Source: Podocnemis expansa (Eukaryota; Chordata; Testudines; Podocnemididae). Taken from it: a stretch of DNA of 64,000 bases. Numbering within the stretch: position 1 is the stretch's first letter; each line of letters starts with the position of its first letter. Below are positions 56,701 through 64,000 of the stretch, piece by piece. The notes under the pieces are model-generated. The model searched no databases. It saw only the letters and a list, made by a program, of their open reading frames with translations, and had not been told where the DNA came from. The translations under genes and the position numbers were made by a program. The stretch spans positions 44,285,423-44,349,422 of the forward strand of contig ML681991.1 in assembly GCA_007922195.1 (NCBI GenBank), read 5' to 3'.

Positions 56701-59655
56701 TGCCACACAGAAATTCCAGGGAGCACCTGCCTCCTAGAAGCGGAACATAAAAGCAGATGGCAGAGAGACCGCAGGATTGGCATAACCGTCCCTGGGGGGG
56801 AGGCTTACTGCCTTCAGCTATTGCAAGAGGAGTGGAAGAGGGCACAGTCAGAGCTTCTGTCCCAGTCTGCAGTTCCAGGGCTCCCTGAGACCTTTTCTGT
56901 GGGATGAGAGGATAATTGTGGCTGTGGAGGCCACCAGCTGCTGCCCTCTAGAGGTAACTCACACTATTTCACATAGGCACCTCCCAGCCTAGCTAGCCTT
57001 ACACCAGCTGCTCGTGGCAAAGTCAGCGTCTGCTCAACAGCTCCCCAACGGGCTGCATTGACTTCTTTGCTAGTTCCGAAACTAAGGATTTTTTAAACTG
57101 AATTAATACTTAGCTGGTCGCGGCAGCCCTGGAGCCCAGAGGCCTCTGGCTCTGGCAGTGCAAGCTGCCTCCAGCCCCCCAGAGCCTGGGTGAGCCCCCC
57201 CTTTGGTGCCACCTCAGAGTGGGTTGGTCTGGTAGCCAGCTGCCACTTTCCTCTGAGGTCCTGGCAGGTGGTGTGGGTGTGGTGTCAGAGCTCCTGGCAG
57301 ACGGCAGCAATATGGAAGGCAGGAGAGGGGGAGTGGGCACTGCTGGAATGGCTGTGCTCCGCTTGCGAGTTTACACCTCTTCTTTCTCTTTGTCTTCCCC
57401 TGCCCTGCCCACCTGCAGACCCTGAAGATTGTTCACACTGCAGAGCTGTCCCCGTTCATTGTCTTCATTGCACCAACGGACCAGGCCAATCAGGTGGGTG
57501 GAGGGAAGCGATGGGGCAGGTGAGATGCTGGCCAGCTGTGGCTGGCCTGGATGCCCTCCAGTACTCATGTCCTTCTGCCTCTTTAAACCTCTCCTGAACA
57601 CTGAGGCTTGCAGCAAGGGAGTGAAGAGAATTTTCTTCCCAGTGGTGGGAGCCCGAGCAGGGAGCAGTGAGAGTTAGGTAACTAAATACCTTTGCAGATG
57701 GCAAAGCTAACGCTTTGACCAGCAGGGCAGAGCTGAGACTTTCACGCAGCTTGACACTGGAAATGGGGAGAGAAGCGTAAGAGAAGCCTGCCCTGAACTG
57801 AGCCTGGCTATGGCCGCTGCTCCGTGCTCTGGGCCAGAGCTGGCTCAGTTGATTACCCTTTGTTTGAGGGTTTAAAGATCAGGGTGCAGATAGAAGCCTG
57901 GAACAGCCAGAGGGTTTAGGCAGCTTTTGAATGATGTGTCACCCAGGACTAGCTGATTGCTTCACCTTTGTAAAGGACTAACTCTTGGGCCAGCTGGCAC
58001 TGTGGATGGGGGTTTGTGCCCCTCTGCCACCATACCTGAATATGCTGGTGTGAAGCAAGGTGGGCCCAGTACTGCCACAAACTGTTTCCTGCCACAGGTG
58101 ATATCTGCTTTATTCAGCCTGTGTTTGCTTAGCATGTCAGGGGGAGAGTTTGGAGCCAAACTTGGGCTCCAGTGACCCTGCTGGCGGTAAGCAGGGATGT
58201 TTTCCCTTCTATATCTGTTCTGGCTGCTCAGGATTCACAGCAAAGCTGGGGCTCAAGCTGCAAGATGTCTCAGGGGTCCAGAGCAAAGCTCATGATGCTG
58301 GTAAACAGAAGCACCATGTTTGTTGCTAGGGCCAGAGCAGAGGAAATCATGTACTCCAAGCAGGAAGGAAGTTGAGTTCCTATTTACATTAGCAACTGGA
58401 TGCTGGAACTGGCTAATGGGAGCCTGAAATACCTCCAGGTATTTCAGGGGTGTGGGAGAGCAGCCCTGGCCCATGTCCCCATTTCCTGGGGCATGTTACC
58501 CAGGATGGGTAGTGCCAGACTCCCTACAGCAGCCTGGGCTCCCTGACTCTGCAGCCAGAGGACGGGGCCTTGGAGGAGCAGGAGGCAGGGCCTCATGGAG
58601 AAGCAGGGGCTGACTAATCTCAGCTTCCCCGCCAGGACTAGGTTGTCACCCATCACGTGAGCTATGCTTCATGCCTGCCTGAGGCTGCTCCACTCATGTG
58701 AAGAAGTGTGTGGACTTGGGGCCCCATCCTCCTTGGTTCTGGTGCCCTGAGGTTGGGGGGCCCAGGTTTTCTTCATGCCCAGTCTGAACAGTGGTGCTCA
58801 CCCCCTGTATCCAGCTGTATCTTTTATAGGATCCCTTCAGGCTGGCCTGAGTAGCTGGGTCCTGTGTAGTAGGCTGGAATGGCAGAGCCCAGCGTGGGTG
58901 GCAAAAAGACCAGAGCTATGTTTCTCACAGGAAATGTAGGTGAGATTTTGGTCCACACAGCAATGGAGTCTACCAACACAGAGGTGTAAGGGACCACTGC
59001 CTGTTGGACCCCATAGGCAGTTACCGGATGTCAGGCAAAAGGACGTGTCCTTCTTTTTACCTTCATGTCCTCCATTGGGCAGGCATTTTAAAATACATTA
59101 TTTTGTCTGGCTTTTTACTTGTAGGGATTAAAGTATGCTGGAATGCCACAGAATACCTTATTTTTAGGGGAATACCTTATTTCCAGGGCCCCCTAAAACC
59201 AGAAGAATATTACATTAATAACTACATTTTCTCCATGTGTCTTCCCATGTTGTCCTTTTTGTAGTTCACTGTCCTCCTTTCCAGGCTGTGGTAGCCCTAC
59301 CCATAGGCCTCACAAGCCCCTTCGCTGGGAGATGGATGCAGCCTTCCAGCTGGGCCATAAACCTGCCTCCAACCTGCGCTACTGGATCCTGTCCTTCCCA
59401 AGCCACTAGGGGTGCCCCAGCAGCCTCAGCCCCCCCACCCAACTGTCCTCAGCTCATGGGTGGTCTCTTCTGTTGCAGTTGGAGGCCTTGCAGCAGCTTC
59501 ACATGGAGTCAGAGAGCATCCGCAGTCGCTATGCACACTACTTTGACCTGTCACTGGTCAACAACAGCGTGGAGGAAAGCCTCAAGCTGCTGAAGGAAGC
59601 TTTTGAGCAGGCCTGCAGCTCACCCCAGTGGGTGCCTGTCTCCTGGGTTTACTGA
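26712..59655 (+). CDS. MPP1: Membrane palmitoylated protein 1 (55-kDa erythrocyte membrane protein, p55), complete 12-exon gene
   Basis: The twelve exons join to 1371 nt, encoding 456 residues (human about 466). The order is a short N-terminus, PDZ (about 56-146), SH3 (about 154-222, AQFDYDP at its start), the HOOK/protein 4.1-binding basic patch ([16 protein letters not shown], 236-251) and a guanylate-kinase-like domain (about 274-441), ending in [11 protein letters not shown]. As in other MAGUKs the kinase P-loop is degenerate (GASGVGRS, Arg for Lys), so it is a binding module and not an enzyme. In erythrocytes p55 links glycophorin C and protein 4.1 to the membrane skeleton. It is palmitoylated, and the cysteines in SCSPFG (232) and QACSSP are kept. 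All splice sites are GT-AG and the reading frame closes exactly. Start: ATG 26712 (MSSM) or the in-frame ATG 26721; the first is chosen, matching the human [16 protein letters not shown] segment. Confidence 0.98.
27010..27184 (-). mobile_element. hAT remnant of the CAGGGGTCTCAAA family
   Basis: GCCTCAAATTCAAATCACC … GAGGACTAGTATGTTAGCC … ATTGCAAATATTGGTA … AAATAGCTTTAGGGGCCACAT … CAACCCCTG is collinear with 20569-20753. The left terminus is damaged and no target duplication remains. Confidence 0.85.
27846..27908. repeat. Dispersed-repeat fragment containing a perfect 15-bp hairpin
   Basis: AGATAGCCGTGTTAGTCTAGTCCAG is the left part of the dispersed foldback repeat. It is followed by CAGTAAAAAAACAAC (27874-27888), a 5-nt loop and its exact reverse complement (27894-27908). 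Confidence 0.8.
27960..28110 (+). mobile_element. Decayed MIR-like SINE
   Basis: Tail portion TTGCCATCTGCAAAATGGGGATAATAACCCCTC is the clear part; the head is poorly preserved. Confidence 0.55.
30890..31045 (+). mobile_element. CR1 3' end, sense orientation
   Basis: GATGGATCACTGGGCAATTGACCGCTCTGTTCGTTCCCTCCGAAGCACCTGGCACTGGCCGCTGTCGGAAGACAGGG … GGTCAGACCCACTGTGGCCATTCTTATGTGC is the standard CR1 tail. Confidence 0.92.
31684..31912 (-). mobile_element. CR1 fragment, reverse orientation
   Basis: Plus strand ATCATAGAACTAGAAGGGGCCATGAGAGGTCATC … TTAAACACTTCCAGCGATGGAATTCCACAACC … AGTTAGGAATTTTTTCCTAATGCCCAACC is the reverse complement of the CR1 3' region. Confidence 0.92.
34270..34975 (-). mobile_element. 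Old CR1-group LINE fragment, reverse orientation
   Basis: CAGGGCTGGAGAATCCACCACAACC … TTAATTGCTCTCATTGTTAAAATG … GAGCAGTGGGCGCCAGACC … CCCCAAATCTCTTTTAGAGTTGATGC … CTGTATTAAACTGCCTCCTG runs collinear with a diverged CR1 in reverse. It is older than the other copies. Confidence 0.75.
36431..36597. mobile_element. hAT-type element (consensus CAGTGTTCCCTCTAAGCTGTG) with perfect 8-bp target duplication
   Basis: Flanked by CCCATCAC at 36423-36430 and 36598-36605. The right terminus CACACAGCTTAGAGGGAACAGTG is inverted relative to the left TAATGTTCCCTGTAA … GGCTGTGTGCACC. Confidence 0.88.
37455..37590 (+). mobile_element. tRNA-derived SINE
   Basis: A pol III B box, GGTTCAAATCC (37513-37523), sits in a tRNA-like context (GGCACTGAAGGTCTCAGGTTCAAATCCTGCACC), followed by a non-tRNA body. 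The A box is not well preserved, so it is not an active tRNA gene. Confidence 0.65.
40541..40684 (+). CDS. MPP1: MPP1 exon 2
   Basis: 48 codons, phase 0/0; acceptor …CTCTGACAG|GCCGTC, donor CCCATG|GTGAGC. It encodes the linker ([10 protein letters not shown]) and the first PDZ strand ([17 protein letters not shown]). Confidence 0.98.
41118..41196 (+). CDS. MPP1: MPP1 exon 3 (PDZ)
   Basis: 26 codons plus one base; acceptor TTTTCCAG|GGCATC, donor GACAAG|GTAACA. It carries [11 protein letters not shown]…[13 protein letters not shown], including the PDZ peptide-binding loop (M-G-I-T). Confidence 0.98.
42134..42348. mobile_element. Foldback (palindromic) dispersed repeat
   Basis: Left arm GGAGTCTGCTGGCACTTTTAAAAACTAACAAATG … GCATGAGCTTTCATGGGAG (about 42177-42238) pairs with the right arm CACAAAAGCTCATGTGATAAATAAATG … TTAGTCTTTAGAAGTGCCACAAGACTCC (about 42281-42338), around a spacer containing GAGAGTCTGACAAAGTGGGATTTTTC. 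Same family as 46128-46355. Confidence 0.85.
42671..42756 (+). CDS. MPP1: MPP1 exon 4 (PDZ)
   Basis: 86 nt; acceptor CACTGGCAG|GATCCC, donor ATGCTG|GTAGGT. It encodes [28 protein letters not shown], the classic PDZ VGDEI…ING…NHSVDQLQ core. Confidence 0.98.
43145..43322. mobile_element. hAT-type element with CAGAGGTTCTCAACC … GGTTGAGAACCAGTG termini
   Basis: The 15-bp termini are inverted copies with one mismatch. The flanks CCCTAGAA (43137-43144) and CCCAAGAG (43323-43330) look like a decayed 8-bp target duplication (6 of 8). Confidence 0.85.
43949..44017 (+). CDS. MPP1: MPP1 exon 5 (end of PDZ)
   Basis: 23 codons, phase 0/0; acceptor TCCAATAG|AAAGAA, donor CTCCAG|GTAGGT. It encodes [19 protein letters not shown]. 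Confidence 0.98.
46128..46355. mobile_element. Foldback (palindromic) dispersed repeat, best copy
   Basis: Left AAAACAAACAAGGAGTCCTGTGGCACTT … CTGAGCTTTCATGGGAGAA (46130-46198) mirrors right TCTCCCATGAAAGCTCATGC … TTTAAGTGCCACAGGACTCCTTGTTTGTTTT (46251-46322). The spacer has GTGTCTGACAAAGTGGGATTT, and the right outer end GAACTAGACTAACATGGCTGCCCCTTTCA gives the family's terminal motif. There is no coding sequence. Confidence 0.85.
47040..47154. mobile_element. Short hAT-like element, CAGGGCTTGACAA … TTGTCGAGCCCTG
   Basis: The 13-bp termini are inverted copies with one mismatch. The interior is TGGTGACTGAGGTTTGGTCACCAGTG … GGCGACCAAAAAT. No target duplication is recognisable. Confidence 0.7.
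47379..47565. mobile_element. hAT-type element with perfect 8-bp target duplication
   Basis: Flanked by GTATAAAC at 47371-47378 and 47566-47573. Termini CAGCTGTGGCCAAACTG … TAAGTTTGGCCACCCCTG. The interior (GTATATGGCTATATGCCTCAGTGTGGCTCTTGAAGGTTTAGTAATCAACTTGTGTGGCTCTT) matches the copy at 11639-11791. Confidence 0.93.
50264..50460 (+). CDS. MPP1: MPP1 exon 6 (SH3 domain)
   Basis: 197 nt; acceptor CCTTTACAG|ATGTTC, donor CAAGAATG|GTATGT splitting the Trp codon. It encodes [21 protein letters not shown] … [21 protein letters not shown] … [11 protein letters not shown], with the SH3 ALYDY-like and WW motifs intact. Confidence 0.99.
50882..50988 (+). CDS. MPP1: MPP1 exon 7 (HOOK / protein 4.1-binding segment)
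   Basis: 107 nt; acceptor CCTTTGCAG|GCGTGT, donor AGCTCAA|GTAAGT. It encodes RVASTT … [21 protein letters not shown]. Human p55 has Tyr where Cys 241 is here (from memory). Confidence 0.98.
53046..53126 (+). CDS. MPP1: MPP1 exon 8
   Basis: 81 nt; acceptor CATTCCAG|TTTTTG, donor GATAG|GTATGG. It encodes [20 protein letters not shown] and the first guanylate-kinase strand (KTLVLIG). Confidence 0.98.
53203..53241. repeat. Poly(T)/(GTTT)n microsatellite
   Basis: T run, then five GTTT units, then a T run. Confidence 0.9.
53825..54112. mobile_element. A/T-rich MITE with TCTACATGGGGA … TCCCTGTGTA ends
   Basis: Left TATCTACATGGGGAGGCTCAGGAAAGTTATTCTGAATTAAC is mirrored by right GTTAATTTGGATTAACACTCCTGAGTGTCCCTGTGTAACAAAGCCC. 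It is the clearest member of the family that includes 18474-18750 and 22735-23025. Confidence 0.8.
54594..54674 (+). CDS. MPP1: MPP1 exon 9 (guanylate-kinase-like domain, P-loop)
   Basis: 81 nt; acceptor TTGCGCAG|GTGCAA, donor CTCCCT|GTAAGT. It encodes [21 protein letters not shown]; Arg replaces the catalytic P-loop Lys of true guanylate kinases, as in other MAGUKs. Confidence 0.98.
56074..56276 (+). CDS. MPP1: MPP1 exon 10 (guanylate-kinase-like domain)
   Basis: 203 nt; acceptor CTCCTCCAG|ACACCA, donor CCCCAG|GTAAAG. It encodes [35 protein letters not shown] and AILDIEPQ, the conserved GMP-binding-fold motifs. Confidence 0.99.
57419..57493 (+). CDS. MPP1: MPP1 exon 11
   Basis: 25 codons, phase 0/0; acceptor CACCTGCAG|ACCCTG, donor AATCAG|GTGGGT. 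It encodes [20 protein letters not shown]. Confidence 0.98.
59479..59655 (+). CDS. MPP1: MPP1 exon 12 (terminal coding exon)
   Basis: 58 codons plus TGA; acceptor CTGTTGCAG|TTGGAG. It encodes [20 protein letters not shown] … [17 protein letters not shown], the usual p55 end including the cysteine before SSPQW. Confidence 0.98.
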   Translation: MEALQQLHMESESIRSRYAHYFDLSLVNNSVEESLKLLKEAFEQACSSPQWVPVSWVY

Positions 59656-60424
59656 GCTCTTCTTGGGCAGCTCTGGCAGCTGCCTATTACCCCATCCACC
59701 ACACCTCCCTTTGTTCCACGGACGGTCTCACTGGGTCTTTTATGCACAGGGATCTCCAAACTCAGGCCAAAGCCACCAGCCTCCATGCAGCAGCGCTACA
59801 ATAGGGCTGAGCCATCGTCCTAGGCGTTGACACTGCGTTGTGGGGAGAGGGAGGAATTCTATTTTCTGTTAGGGTTTGTGTTCTGGTGTGGGGACAGCTC
59901 CTGCTGCTGCCACAGGGGAGGGGAATAAGGGCCTGCCCTAGTATTGATTTCACACTGTGTTGCACTCGTGAGCAGAAGATAGGTGGAAGACACATCTAGG
60001 GCCTCTGAACTGGATTCAGCCTTTTGTACAGCTGGTTATCAGCTGCAGCTGTGCACCCTGGCCCTTGGCTTCAATGTCAACACAACATTGGGGGGGGGCC
60101 AAGGTGGGGCAGGTCCCATTACTTAGAGCTGGTCTTCCAGGCTCAGCCAGTGCAACACAGCTTGAAGTCCAAGGGTTTGCTTTACACTCAGAAGGGCTAA
60201 TTAATTTTAAATGTGATCTTGAATCTAGCAGGAGGCTGGGAGCTGGTCACACTAGGGGCTATTCTGGTGCCACCTTTTGGGATTTCCTGATGCATCCTGT
60301 GCAGTTGTCACTTTACACCACCTACCACAGTCAGACAGAGGGCAGCTTAGCATTGCTGGTGGGTGGCCTGTTCAAGTCAGCACTTGTTAAAATAGCTCCT
60401 GGGCCAATACAAAGGTGGGAAGGG

Positions 60425-60430
60425 AATAAA
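60425..60430 (+). terminator. MPP1: Alternative MPP1 poly(A) signal AATAAA
   Basis: Canonical hexamer 770 nt after the stop; the downstream GU-rich element is weak. Confidence 0.35.
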
Positions 60431-60849
60431 GTCAGCAAACCAAGATTACCATTGCATGCTGTAGGATCAATGTTTCTAATGCTGGGCTAAGCATGTTCTG
60501 CAGAGTCCCAGGCAGGACAATCCTTCCACACACACACCAAACTCCACTGGGGGGGGGAATCTACTGCCTTCCCTTAGTCCTTGGGCAGGTATCTGGTCAA
60601 GAGCCCCCTCTGCTGTCACCACTAAGTATTAGTGACTTTGTCTGTTCAAGTCTCAGTGCTAGGAACTCATGTGTAGCAGTGGTTCTTCACCCCCTACTCC
60701 ATGTCTTGCTAAAAGGACTTCATTTGTGTTTTGTGGACAGGGAGTTAATTCCCTGTGCAATTTTTAAGGATGCCAAAAAAAAAAAAGCCACACCTGATGT
60801 GCAATAGGGAACCTTTGTTCTTGTCCACTGCAGGGAAACAGCACGTAGC

Positions 60850-60855
60850 AATAAA
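60850..60855 (+). terminator. MPP1: MPP1 poly(A) signal AATAAA
   Basis: Followed 20-40 nt later by TTGATGTGGTTTTTCTCATTTGTG, a good GU/U-rich downstream element. This makes it preferred over the signal at 60425. Confidence 0.7.
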
Positions 60856-60880
60856 AGTGAGTTGAGACATTGATGTGGTT

Positions 60881-61960
60881 TTTCTCATTTGTGCTGAGCA
60901 CAGAACATGGCAGTCCAGCCAGTGCACTGCTCCCAGAGAAACCTACCACACTGCAGCCAGTTCCCCTACTCTCTGGGCACACCCCTCGCTTGGGGGGAGA
61001 CTGACTCTGCCCCAGCTGCAGTCCACTTCAAGAGCAAAGAATTTGCAGGACGGCTCTGCTGCATGCCAGCCATCACTTAGGGGTAGGGAATTCCCTACTT
61101 CAGTAGGGAACTCCAACCCTCAAGTTGCATCCTTAATCATACCAGACCACATTTCTTTCTACGTAACCTGAGTCCCCACCACCAGCCTTAGGGTGAACAG
61201 TAGGGTAAAACCAGCTGCCTGTTCCAAGCAGATGCATGTGTGGGTTGGTTCCCCCCTGGCACAGGCAGGTGATCAGCCCTGCAATGAATTCTAAAAACCT
61301 AGAGCAGGGTGGTCAGCAACCTTTGCTAACCCGTGCCAGTTCCTCTGCCCCAACCCAGCAGCCCCCTCTGCTGAAAAAACATGGCAGCTACCTGAAAATT
61401 CAGCAGCAATCACAGCTAGAGTGAGAGCACTTCCCAGGTATGCCACAGAAAGTCATCCATAGTGGCTTATCTTGGAGGTGGCCTGGGGCCAGTGATCCCC
61501 CAAGCATGCCCAGAAAAGTGGCTCCTTTCAGGGCTTCCCAGACATGGTTCAGAAATAAGCTGCCAGGAGCATCACTATAGGAAGGAGCCACTATGGGCAG
61601 CTTTTTTCTGTCACATAAAGACAGGCATGGTAGGACCCCATGTCCCAGCTGCACCTGAAGGAAGCCACCCAGAGTGACCTTCAGTGGCAGGAGTGGCAAT
61701 TTTTGTGGTACTGCAGAGGGTTGCCATATGCTGCTCTGAATGGGCTTGGGTAACAGCACACGTGCTGGGGGTTGCCTAAGCCAACCAAGAGGCACAATTG
61801 TTGCTTCTGCAAGTACCCCAGGCTCACTGCATGACTTTTCTCCAGGAAAAAAGGGGACATCTAGGGAAGACAGAATGGAGATGAGTCCTCGTTGCTTCCC
61901 TGGTCTATCCTTATCCATGCTCAACACCACCACTCCTCCCCTTGAACAATAACAAACAGG
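60881..61960. other. Intergenic spacer between convergent MPP1 and DKC1
   Basis: About 1.1 kb between the two preferred poly(A) sites. No repeat or gene recognised; open frames here on both strands lack family similarity. Confidence 0.65.
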
Positions 61961-61978
61961 CACCACTTGAAAAATAGT

Positions 61979-61984
61979 TTTATT
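61979..61984 (-). terminator. DKC1: DKC1 poly(A) signal AATAAA (distal)
   Basis: On the minus strand TATAAAAATAAAACTA is followed by GTGGTGCCTGTTTGTTATTGTTC, a good GU-rich element. It gives a 1.5-kb 3' UTR. Confidence 0.6.
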
Positions 61985-62840
61985 TTTATAAAAGAAATAA
62001 AAAAAATCAGTGTCCTTTTCACCTTAAATCTGACAGTCCCAGCTGAAGTCTCAACCACCTTAAGTTTCCCTAACAAGGGACAGGAGTAAAAAAAGCAACA
62101 CAATGCTGGGCAGCTTTAAGCCTTTACTTCAAATGACATTTGCTCAGTGCCCCCTCCCTCAAGCAGTCACAACAGGAACAGGGCTGAGTCCTGGCACCCA
62201 GCAGCAGCAGAGCACCCCAGAAAGAGAGCTTGTGGCAATTTGTTCAGGAGACCATCAGCTGCTCTTAGCCAGCCAACAGATGCCAACACCATGGGTTGTC
62301 AGTGGCTTAAGCAGCCACAGAAACAACAGTGGATGCTCAGCACACAGCAGCTGGCCACCAATCAGCTGCTCTCAGGAGCAGTAGAGGATGTGCGATGAGA
62401 CCCTTCCAGCTGGGATCTACTCTGTGCAGTTGCAAGGAAGCAACCCTCACTTCCCACCCAGGCCATATGTGGTTCACACAGCCTGGGCAGGGAAAGGAAG
62501 CTGCTTCCCCACAAACCAGGTTCTGCCTTGCAGACAACTGCACAGCAGCGATGGAGGGGGCAGAAGACGACAAAATGGGGCAGGGAAAACACAGCCATAG
62601 ACAGGGCAGGGATCCACTGAGACACAGAACTAGTCACATTGTATCCCTTTGCCCCATGACCTGCCACTGGCAAAAATAAAAGCTGGTGCTTATAAGAGCA
62701 TGGCCAGCTGGTGATGCCTTTCAGGTTACACTTTGCCTCTGGCCTGTGACCAGTCCTTTGTTCCCACCTCCAGGATCATCTAGGAAGGAAGGAGCATGGA
62801 CTGCATGGTAGAAGCTGCAGCCACAAAGTGGAAATGCCTG

Positions 62841-62846
62841 TTTATT
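62841..62846 (-). terminator. DKC1: DKC1 poly(A) signal AATAAA (proximal)
   Basis: Minus-strand GGTTCAATAAACAGGC, 670 nt after the stop; a shorter 3' UTR like that of mammals is possible here. Confidence 0.5.
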
Positions 62847-63511
62847 GAACCATAAGCCAGAAGGGAAGCAGCTTTCTGGCACTTGAAACAAAACAGAAGA
62901 AACAAGCACAAATTCTAAGCTTGTACAATTTACCTAAAATAGCTTTTCTCCTGGGGGTGTTGCCAAGACTTAAGCCAAGCACTGCCAGTTAAAAACCAAA
63001 GCACTTAAAATAGCTGATGTGATCATACAAACCCTGAACGCCTCTCCAAGGGGGGCAAATGACAAGCCAGTTCCTTCAGCTGCTAGACATTGTGACTGTC
63101 AGGTCACAGTCCCCAGCCCTACGAGCAAGAGACACAGGGAAGGAAGGGCATGATCCCCATTTGTGGAGGCAGCTGGAAACGCTGAGGAGCTGCTGGTTCC
63201 CTGAGGACAGCTTCATACACATTGAGGCAACCAGCCTGGTACATAACAATCCAGTGCACTGGGTCAGTTTTGCACTCCTCCCTCCAGCCACCCTTAGAAC
63301 AGAATGAGGAGGGGCTTACAGTGAGCCGCACTGCAGAAGTGCTTCTGTTTGCGTCAGCAGCGGATCAGGAGCCTTGTCACGCTGCTGGCTCCTCAGCTGC
63401 ACAGTCAGTGTTTCTGCACTGCTGGCTAATAGCTGCTTTTTCTTTTGTGAAGGCCTCTCTAACTCCCATCCAAAGCAGGTGGCCTGATCTGGCTGGGAGG
63501 GATCTAGCCGC

Positions 63512-63586
63512 TTACTCCGAGCTATCTACAACTTCCTTTTGTTTCTTCTTCTTTTTCTTTTTCTTCTTGGTGCTGGTGTCGCTGAC
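63512..63586 (-). CDS. DKC1: Dyskerin (H/ACA pseudouridine synthase subunit), last coding exon, partial gene
   Basis: On the minus strand: acceptor CATTCTTTCCGCAG|GTCAGC, then 24 codons and TAA (63512-63514), reading VSDTST, nine lysines, QKEVVDSSE. Human dyskerin ends SDTT, a run of lysines, AKEVELVSE (from memory), so this is the C-terminal nuclear/nucleolar localisation tail. Dyskerin is the catalytic subunit of H/ACA ribonucleoproteins, which pseudouridylate rRNA and snRNA, and part of telomerase; the catalytic TruB and PUA domains lie beyond the window. The gene is convergent with MPP1, as in human. The exon is short and low-complexity, so the call rests on the acceptor, the exact tail pattern and synteny together. 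Confidence 0.9.
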   Translation of the reverse strand, partial: VSDTSTKKKKKKKKKQKEVVDSSE

Positions 63587-64000
63587 CTGCGGAAAGAATG
63601 GGGAGCTCAGGAAGGGTGGCTGGCAAGGAATCATGCTGGTTTGTTATAGACTTTCAAGCCAGGACACAGCTAAGGAGACTAATGGACTTTGTTATCAATA
63701 GGATGCATCTTAAACACTTCCTTCTCCCCAGTTCACCCCAGGAGCTCTCACCCCACAAGAGAAGTGTGATGCACCATGTTGCCCTCTTCCCCAACTCAGG
63801 CTCCTCACACTGAAAAGTGTATGGCAGGGTTATCACCAACATGCAATGCACCCGAGTCCAGGAGCATGCAGACCAGACCAGAGAAGCAACTGCCACCCTG
63901 CAAAGTGATGGGCACTTACCCTGTGCCCTCCAGAAAGTGTAGAAATCTCTGCCAGACCATTACAAGGGAGCTACCCAGCACAGATTATTCCTAACTCACT
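63587..64000 (-). other. DKC1: DKC1 last intron (partial), with a possible small exon at 63920-63970
   Basis: Begins (in minus-strand order, ends) with the acceptor before 63586. A consensus donor GTAAGT lies at 63919-63914 on the minus strand after an open phase-0 segment; see findings. Otherwise nothing recognised. Confidence 0.5.

Larger units (their letters stand above)
50461..59478 (+). other. MPP1: MPP1 introns 6 to 11 (exons 7-11 between)
   Basis: Introns 50461-50881, 50989-53045, 53127-54593, 54675-56073, 56277-57418 and 57494-59478, all GT-AG. Intron 7 has a decayed MIR-like tail near 52800-52910. Intron 8 has a (GTTT)n run and an A/T-rich MITE. The others show nothing recognised beyond a short direct repeat (AATACCTTATTT, 59150-59190) in intron 11. 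Confidence 0.85.
59656..60880 (+). other. MPP1: MPP1 3' UTR
   Basis: About 1.2 kb after the stop, ending near the AATAAA at 60850-60855. An earlier AATAAA at 60425-60430 could give a shorter form. Confidence 0.65.
61965..63511 (-). other. DKC1: DKC1 3' UTR
   Basis: Minus-strand sequence between the DKC1 stop and the distal poly(A) signal. No convincing coding frame or known snoRNA is seen. Confidence 0.6.

Noticed and set aside
61400..61966. 188-codon minus-strand ORF near the DKC1 3' end
   Set aside because: No similarity known, downstream of the DKC1 poly(A) signal on that strand, and no splice or promoter signals.

Overview
This is a 64-kb piece of a vertebrate nuclear genome. It holds few genes, long introns bounded by GT...AG, CR1 LINE 3' ends, and many short non-autonomous DNA transposons of the hAT and MITE type. 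The CR1 subfamilies, the abundant '...GTCTACA...' MITEs and the dispersed '...TGTGTTAGTCT...AGTCCTGTGGCACTT...' repeat point to a turtle, with a crocodilian as the second choice. Species was judged from remembered repeat consensus sequences, not from a search.

Four protein-coding genes are supported, in the order F8(+) - SMIM9(+) - MPP1(+) - DKC1(-). This is the mirror image of the human Xq28 block. (1) 1-~8.5 kb: the 3' end of coagulation factor VIII, comprising the last two coding exons (C2 domain) and the 3' UTR. (2) 16.9-22.2 kb: a three-exon SMIM9-like gene for a small single-pass membrane protein. (3) 26.7-59.7 kb: the complete 12-exon MPP1 (p55) gene, a 456-residue MAGUK with PDZ, SH3, HOOK and guanylate-kinase-like domains, read from a CpG-island promoter. 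(4) 61.98-64.0 kb, minus strand: the last exon (lysine-rich tail) and 3' UTR of DKC1 (dyskerin), lying tail-to-tail with MPP1. The genes form no operon and no shared pathway; they are linked by conserved synteny.

The rest is intron and intergenic DNA. Notable parts are an array of consecutive near-perfect inverted repeats at 1-380, C-rich and G-rich minisatellites, and a tandem G-rich repeat that ends at the MPP1 promoter. Several hAT insertions are dated by 8-bp target duplications, including two oppositely oriented copies inside one CR1. A foldback mobile repeat occurs in MPP1 introns. I found no new multi-gene system, RNA gene cluster, virus or CRISPR. The best leads are the hairpin array, the promoter-proximal tandem repeat, the four-codon upstream ORF of MPP1, the exon structure and possible alternative C-terminus of SMIM9, and a candidate extra DKC1 exon at the window edge.
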